From Emcibacter sp. SYSU 3D8 (lineage in GTDB: Bacteria > Pseudomonadota > Alphaproteobacteria > SMXS01): DNA of 64,000 nucleotides. Shown one piece after another: positions 60,022 to 64,000 of the stretch. How positions within the stretch are numbered: position 1 is the first letter of the stretch; the number at the start of each line of letters is the position of its first letter. The position numbers were made by a program, and so were the translations under genes. A model generated the notes under the pieces. The model ran no database searches. It saw nothing but the letters and a program-made list of their open reading frames with translations, and was not told the DNA's origin. The stretch is taken from NCBI RefSeq assembly GCF_039655875.1, contig NZ_JBBYXK010000002.1:372001-436000 (forward strand), read 5' to 3'.

Positions 60022-61827
60022 ATGACAGCGGACAAGGCGCGCAATCTCGTCGACATGTTCCTCGACCAGGCCGAGCGGCGCGGGGAGCGGCCCTGCGTCT
60101 GGTCCAAGCCCGGCACGTCGAAGACCTTCCAGCCCGTGTCGTGGCGCCAGGTGGCGGAGCAGGTCGCGCGGCTTGCGGCGGCGCTGAAGGACATGGGCAT
60201 CCGGCCCGGCGACCGGGTGGCGCTGGTCAGCGAGAGCCGGCCCGAATGGCTGATCGCCGACCTGGGGATCATGGCGGCGGGCGCGGTGACCGTGCCGACC
60301 TACACCACCAATACCGAGCGCGATCACGCCCACATCCTCAACGACAGCGGCGCGCGCGGCGCCATCGTGTCGACCGCCAGGCTGGCGCGCGCCCTGTTGC
60401 CCGCCGCCATGGACGCCGGCTCGCTGGATTTCGTCATCGCCATGGAACAGCCCAAGCTGGCGCAAAGCCTGAACCTGGACGTCCACCTCTGGCAGGACGT
60501 GATCGCCAACAGCAAGGGCACCGTCGCTGCCACCCGTGCCGGGATCGCCGGCATAGGCCGCGACGATCTGGCATGCCTGATCTACACTTCGGGCACCGGC
60601 GGCGCGCCGAAGGGCGTGATGATCAGCCACGGCGCCATCCTGCACAATTGCACCGGCGCCAGCGAGGTGATCGCCGAGTTGGGGCTGGACGACGGCCTGG
60701 ACAAGACCGAGGTGTTCCTGTCGTTCCTGCCGCTGTCGCACGCCTACGAGCATTCGGGCGGCCAGTTCTTCCCGCTGTCGATCGGGGCGCAGATCTATTA
60801 CGCCGAAAGCATCGAGAAGCTGGCAGCCAACATGGCGGAATGCCGCCCCACCATCATGACCGTGGTGCCCCGGCTGTTCGAGATGCTGCGCACCCGCGTG
60901 ACCCGCGCCATCGAGGAACAGGGCGGCACCCGCGCCAGGCTGTTTCACCGTGCCGTGCAGCTGGGCGAGAAGCGATTCAACGACCGGCGGTCGCTGAGCC
61001 TGGGCGAGCGTATCGAGAACGTGGTGCTGGACAAGCTGGTGCGCCGCAAGGTGCAGCAGCGGTTCGGCGGACGGGTGAAGGCGCTGGTGTCGGGCGGCGC
61101 GCCGCTCAATTCGGATGTGGGCCTGTTCTTTCACGCGCTGGGCCTGCGGCTGCTGCAGGGCTATGGCCAGACCGAATCCGGCCCGGTGGTCAGCGTCAAC
61201 CGGCCCGGCCTGGTGAAGATCCACACCGTCGGCCCGCCGATGAAGGCAACCGAGGTGCGCATTGCCGAGGATGGCGAGATCCTGATCCGCGGCGAACTGG
61301 TGATGAAGGGCTACTGGCGCGACGACGCGGCGACGGCGCGCACGATTATCGACGGCTGGCTGCACACCGGCGACATCGGCATCATCGACGAGGATGGCCA
61401 CCTGCAGATCACCGACCGCAAGAAGGACATCATCGTCAACGACAAGGGCGACAATGTCGCGCCGGCACGGGTCGAGGGCCTGTTGACGCTGGAGCCCGAA
61501 ATCGGCCAGGCCATGCTGTATGGCGACCGGCGGCCGCATATGGTCGGTCTACTGGTGCCCGACATGGACTGGGCCGCGAAATGGGCCGGCGAGAACGGCA
61601 AGACTGCCGACATGGCCGCGCTGTCGGCCGACCCGGCGTTCCACACGGCCCTCGACAAGGCAGTCGGCCGGGTGAACCAGCGGTTGTCCTCGACCGAAAA
61701 GATCCGCCGGTTCGCCGTGGCTACCGCGCCGTTCAGCATCGACAACGAGCAGATGACGCCGACCATGAAGATTCGGCGGCATGTTATCGTCCGCAACTAC
61801 AAGGACGTGCTGGACGCCCTTTACTGA
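60022..61827 (+). CDS. Long-chain fatty-acid-CoA ligase (AMP-dependent)
   Basis: A 601-residue ligase of the FAA1-type long-chain group. YTSGTGGAPKGVMISHG is the P-loop, LLQGYGQTESGPVVS the A5 motif, GWLHTGDIGIIDEDGHLQI and DRKKDIIVNDKGDNVAPARVE-type sequence (parts: DRKKDIIVND) the hinge. GAPLNSDVGLFFHALG is typical of eukaryote-like long-chain synthetases. It would activate fatty acids for membrane lipid synthesis or beta-oxidation. A ggggga site lies just before the ATG. The YnfA-like gene follows after 6 nt. Confidence 0.9.
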   Translation: MTADKARNLVDMFLDQAERRGERPCVWSKPGTSKTFQPVSWRQVAEQVARLAAALKDMGIRPGDRVALVSESRPEWLIADLGIMAAGAVTVPTYTTNTERDHAHILNDSGARGAIVSTARLARALLPAAMDAGSLDFVIAMEQPKLAQSLNLDVHLWQDVIANSKGTVAATRAGIAGIGRDDLACLIYTSGTGGAPKGVMISHGAILHNCTGASEVIAELGLDDGLDKTEVFLSFLPLSHAYEHSGGQFFPLSIGAQIYYAESIEKLAANMAECRPTIMTVVPRLFEMLRTRVTRAIEEQGGTRARLFHRAVQLGEKRFNDRRSLSLGERIENVVLDKLVRRKVQQRFGGRVKALVSGGAPLNSDVGLFFHALGLRLLQGYGQTESGPVVSVNRPGLVKIHTVGPPMKATEVRIAEDGEILIRGELVMKGYWRDDAATARTIIDGWLHTGDIGIIDEDGHLQITDRKKDIIVNDKGDNVAPARVEGLLTLEPEIGQAMLYGDRRPHMVGLLVPDMDWAAKWAGENGKTADMAALSADPAFHTALDKAVGRVNQRLSSTEKIRRFAVATAPFSIDNEQMTPTMKIRRHVIVRNYKDVLDALY

Positions 61828-61833
61828 GGAACC

Positions 61834-62160
61834 GTGGTGGGGTCGGTCGCGATCTATATCGGCGCGGCGCTGGCCGAGATCGCCGGTTGCTTCGCCTTCT
61901 GGGCCTGGCTGCGCAATGGACAATCGTCCTGGTGGCTGATACCCGGCATGGCCTCGCTGGCGCTGTTCGCCTTTCTGCTGACCCGGGTGGACGCCGACAT
62001 GGCCGGGCGCGCCTACGCCGCCTATGGCGGCATCTACATCGCCGCCTCGCTGCTGTGGCTGTGGGGAGCCGAGAACGTCCGGCCCGACCGCTGGGACATG
62101 ATCGGCGCTGCGCTCGCGATTGCGGGCGCCTGCGTCATCCTGTTCGGGCCGAGAGGCTAA
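61834..62160 (+). CDS. YnfA/UPF0060-family membrane protein
   Basis: A 108-residue protein with four membrane spans. [16 protein letters not shown] at the first span, [18 protein letters not shown] at the centre and [24 protein letters not shown] at the end (quoted in part: [11 protein letters not shown]) are the YnfA/UPF0060 pattern, related to small multidrug-resistance-like exporters. It starts with GTG 6 nt after the CoA ligase gene. It overlaps the end of the convergent MarR gene by 4 nt. Confidence 0.88.
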   Translation: MVGSVAIYIGAALAEIAGCFAFWAWLRNGQSSWWLIPGMASLALFAFLLTRVDADMAGRAYAAYGGIYIAASLLWLWGAENVRPDRWDMIGAALAIAGACVILFGPRG

Positions 62161-62630
62161 TACCCCCGGACGCTCTCCAGGGTCTGGCCCAGATCGACCA
62201 GCATGCGGGTCCAGCGGTCTTCGCCGACCCGGCTGTTGAAACTTTCCTGGGCCTTGCGCCAAAGCGGCACCGCCTGGCGAATGCGGGCGGCGCCGCCGGC
62301 GGTGATCCGAACCGTCTTGCGCCGGCGATCCGGGCCGGCCACCAGGTCGATCAGATTTTCGCGCTGGAGCGGCTGCAGGTTGCGAACGATGGTCGAGGTA
62401 TCCATCACCAGTTCGCGCGCCAGCTGGCCGTAGGTCGGATCGCCCAGACGGGCGATCGAGAGCAGCATGACGAACTGGCCCGAGCGCAGGCCGCTGGGCT
62501 GCAGCGCCTCGTCAAACATCCGTGACACCGCCCGCGCCGATTTTCGCAGATGGAAGCTGGGGCAAATCACAGCAGCCTGCTCGCACAGGGCGATTTCGTC
62601 GGGCGTCAACATATCGTGATTATTCTTCAC
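62157..62630 (-). CDS. MarR-family transcriptional regulator
   Basis: A 157-residue winged-helix regulator. [30 protein letters not shown] (in parts: [20 protein letters not shown]) forms the helix-turn-helix, and [15 protein letters not shown] forms the wing. MarR proteins repress nearby genes and release DNA on binding small aromatic or lipid ligands. It lies 76 nt downstream of the partial TonB receptor on the same strand, with a hairpin between, and may regulate that receptor or the acyl-CoA ligase (inference). Confidence 0.9.
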   Translation of the reverse strand: MKNNHDMLTPDEIALCEQAAVICPSFHLRKSARAVSRMFDEALQPSGLRSGQFVMLLSIARLGDPTYGQLARELVMDTSTIVRNLQPLQRENLIDLVAGPDRRRKTVRITAGGAARIRQAVPLWRKAQESFNSRVGEDRWTRMLVDLGQTLESVRGY

Positions 62631-62680
62631 AAAAGCGTTATCGAAAGGCCAGCCCCTATTATCAACTAATCCGGGATGGT

Positions 62681-62698
62681 TAAAGCCCGTTAGCGGGC
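62681..62698 (-). terminator. Terminator after TonB receptor 3
   Basis: On the minus strand gcccg-ctaa-cgggc is followed by TTTAA. The stem is only 5 bp (62685-62698), but the T-rich end and location 9 nt after the receptor stop support a rho-independent terminator. Confidence 0.5.
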
Positions 62699-62706
62699 GC
62701 CGGCCG

Positions 62707-64000
62707 TCACCAGCTCACATCTACCTGCATGCCGATGCGGCGCGGCGCGCCATACTGGCTGAACGCCCATCCGAGCTGGTCGAGAAAGGTCGTGCCGGTG
62801 GTCCGGAACAGCTTGTTGGTGGCGTTCTTGCAGAACAGGCTGACCCGCACCTGGCTGCCTTCCGGCTCCACGTCCAGCCGCAGATCGAGCAGGCCGAAGC
62901 CGTTCTGGGCGAGGCTCGCGGTATTGGCGACGTCCTGATAGGCCTTCGACCGCCAGGTGAAATCGCCGGTCAGCGTCCAGTCCGCGTTGAACCAGTCCAC
63001 CGGCAGGGTGTAGATCGCCGCGATGCCGGCCGAGAAGTCCGGCGACAGCGGGAACCGCTTGTCGGAGAAATCCACGCCGCCGAAATCGAATGCGCGGTAG
63101 CGGGCGACGGACACGCCGAGGGTGCCGCGCAGCCGCAGGCTTTCATGGGCGGTCACGTCCAGCTCGAACTCGCCGCCCCACACATTGGCCTTGGCCGCGT
63201 TGGTGATGAAGGTGGTGACGTTGCCGCCCTCGAAGGTGAAGTCGGTGCGCTGGATGTTGGTGTAGTCGGCATAGAAAATGGTCAGGTTGGCCAGCCCGTT
63301 ACCGTCGAGGAAGGACGCCTTGAACCCGGTTTCCACGCTGAGCACCCGTTCGGGCTTGAACGGCTCGAAGGAAATGTCCGACTTGGCGCGCAGGTTGAAG
63401 CCGCCGCTCTTGAAACCGGTGGACAGCTTGGCAAACAGCAATGTCCGGTCGGTGACCTGCGCGTTGACCCCCGCTTCCCACGTGATGCGCGTGAAACTCT
63501 TGCCGAACTCGCCGCGGCAGCCGCCGGTTGCCAGATCCTGGTTGAACTCGGGCGGCACCAGGCAACCGACCAGCGCGTCCCGGCTGTCGGCGGTCAGTTC
63601 CTTGCGCTCCCAGGTAAAGCGCGCACCGCCGACCAGCGAGAACACGTCGTTCAGCGTCCAGACCGCGTGACCGTAGACACCGGCCGCGCTGTTCACGCCG
63701 CGCCCCGTGGCGGTGAACGGGTTGGTCGGATTGAGAAACGACAGCGCCCGCGCCACATTGTCGGTACGGCCGGCCTCGTGCAGATAGATGGCGCCGACCA
63801 GCCAGTTCACCGCGCCGCCCGGATTGTCGCTGAGAAGCTGGAACTCGGTCGATAGCTGACGCTGCGTGTCGGTCTGCACCGCTTCGCCGATATCGAACAC
63901 CGTGCCGTCGAAATCGAACGAGCTGAACTGTTCCATGTGCCGCCACGCCGAGATGTTCTTCAGGACGAGGCCATCCAGGCGAGCGGTCGTGATCAGCGCC
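62707..64000 (-). CDS. TonB-dependent receptor, C-terminal part (5' end beyond window)
   Basis: About 430 residues of a receptor barrel are present; the reading frame is open to the right edge, so the N-terminal signal, TonB box and plug lie outside. The C-terminus ends VDVSW with a terminal aromatic as in outer-membrane barrels. LFAKLSTGFKSGGFNLRAK, YADYTNIQRTDF and a cysteine pair (VGCLVPPE, TGGCRG) are visible. This resembles sphingomonad-type receptors for complex organic substrates more than siderophore receptors, but that is a guess. A weak terminator follows. Confidence 0.9.
   Translation of the reverse strand, partial: ALITTARLDGLVLKNISAWRHMEQFSSFDFDGTVFDIGEAVQTDTQRQLSTEFQLLSDNPGGAVNWLVGAIYLHEAGRTDNVARALSFLNPTNPFTATGRGVNSAAGVYGHAVWTLNDVFSLVGGARFTWERKELTADSRDALVGCLVPPEFNQDLATGGCRGEFGKSFTRITWEAGVNAQVTDRTLLFAKLSTGFKSGGFNLRAKSDISFEPFKPERVLSVETGFKASFLDGNGLANLTIFYADYTNIQRTDFTFEGGNVTTFITNAAKANVWGGEFELDVTAHESLRLRGTLGVSVARYRAFDFGGVDFSDKRFPLSPDFSAGIAAIYTLPVDWFNADWTLTGDFTWRSKAYQDVANTASLAQNGFGLLDLRLDVEPEGSQVRVSLFCKNATNKLFRTTGTTFLDQLGWAFSQYGAPRRIGMQVDVSW

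Noticed and set aside
1-64000. CRISPR arrays, tRNA/rRNA genes, prophage or transposase genes
   Set aside because: Intergenic regions were read by eye and no repeat arrays, cloverleaf-like segments or integrase/transposase motifs were recognised; a tRNA scan would be decisive.

Overview
The window is high-G+C DNA packed with genes on both strands, and it reads as a piece of an alphaproteobacterial chromosome. Supporting markers are a class I lysyl-tRNA synthetase, a PhaR/PhbAB polyhydroxybutyrate block, the metX-metW pair, a SUF operon tail, and one close match to the general-stress sigma factor EcfG promoter pattern (GGAAC-N16-CGTT). Several TonB-dependent receptors and CoA ligases suggest a metabolically versatile free-living organism. 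I cannot name the order or genus. No tRNA, rRNA, CRISPR array, prophage, transposase or dedicated defence island was recognised.

Layout. 1-1.6 kb: end of a suf operon (sufS-sufU-like-sufT-like-sufA), then a REP-like inverted repeat and a LysE-type exporter. 2.4-4.4 kb: SDR, DEDD exonuclease and a small membrane protein. 4.5-11.3 kb (minus): ABC ATPase, FtsX-type permease, HlyD-type adaptor and patatin-like lipase in one tight operon. 11.4-15.3 kb (minus): SixA-like phosphatase, TerB-like protein, DinG-like Fe-S helicase. 15.4-19.8 kb (plus): class I LysRS, an unknown exported protein, DUF952 protein, PyrD. 19.85-20.7 kb (minus): bacterioferritin and its ferredoxin, each with a visible promoter. 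20.8-23.9 kb (plus): ArsC-like protein, then a copper module (TolC-like lipoprotein and Tat-exported multicopper oxidase) behind a CsoR-type operator. 23.9-27.1 kb (minus): MFS carrier, two hotdog dehydratase subunits, MpaB-like protein. 27.2-30.2 kb: DUF1772 protein, small anchored protein, double-PAS hybrid histidine kinase. 30.3-33.1 kb (minus): chorismate mutase, HisC-type aminotransferase, TyrA-type dehydrogenase. 33.2-35.7 kb (plus): metX, metW, HAD phosphatase. 35.7-37.3 kb: methyltransferase and divergent gloB. 37.3-40.1 kb: phbB and phbA (minus), phaR (plus). 40.3 kb: SleB-like cell-wall hydrolase.

41-58 kb is an acyl-CoA/catabolic region: MFS carrier, APH-like kinase, acyl-CoA dehydrogenase and CoA ligase; two tandem paralogous TonB receptors; crotonase, feruloyl-CoA-synthase-like ligase and GNAT protein; divergent SDR and CoA ligase. 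After a small, more A+T-rich secreted-protein gene come a QueD-like protein lacking the usual cysteine, speD-speE, a long-chain acyl-CoA ligase, a YnfA-like protein, a MarR regulator, and the 3' end of a third TonB receptor that runs off the window.

The least ordinary items are the kinase/acyl-CoA dehydrogenase pair next to twin receptors, the QueD-like protein without its cysteine, the ABC-HlyD-patatin operon, the copper module whose lipoprotein leader is out of frame with the nearest start codons, and the chorismate mutase with a degenerate prephenate-dehydratase-like tail. All functional calls come from reading motifs by eye; no database search was run.
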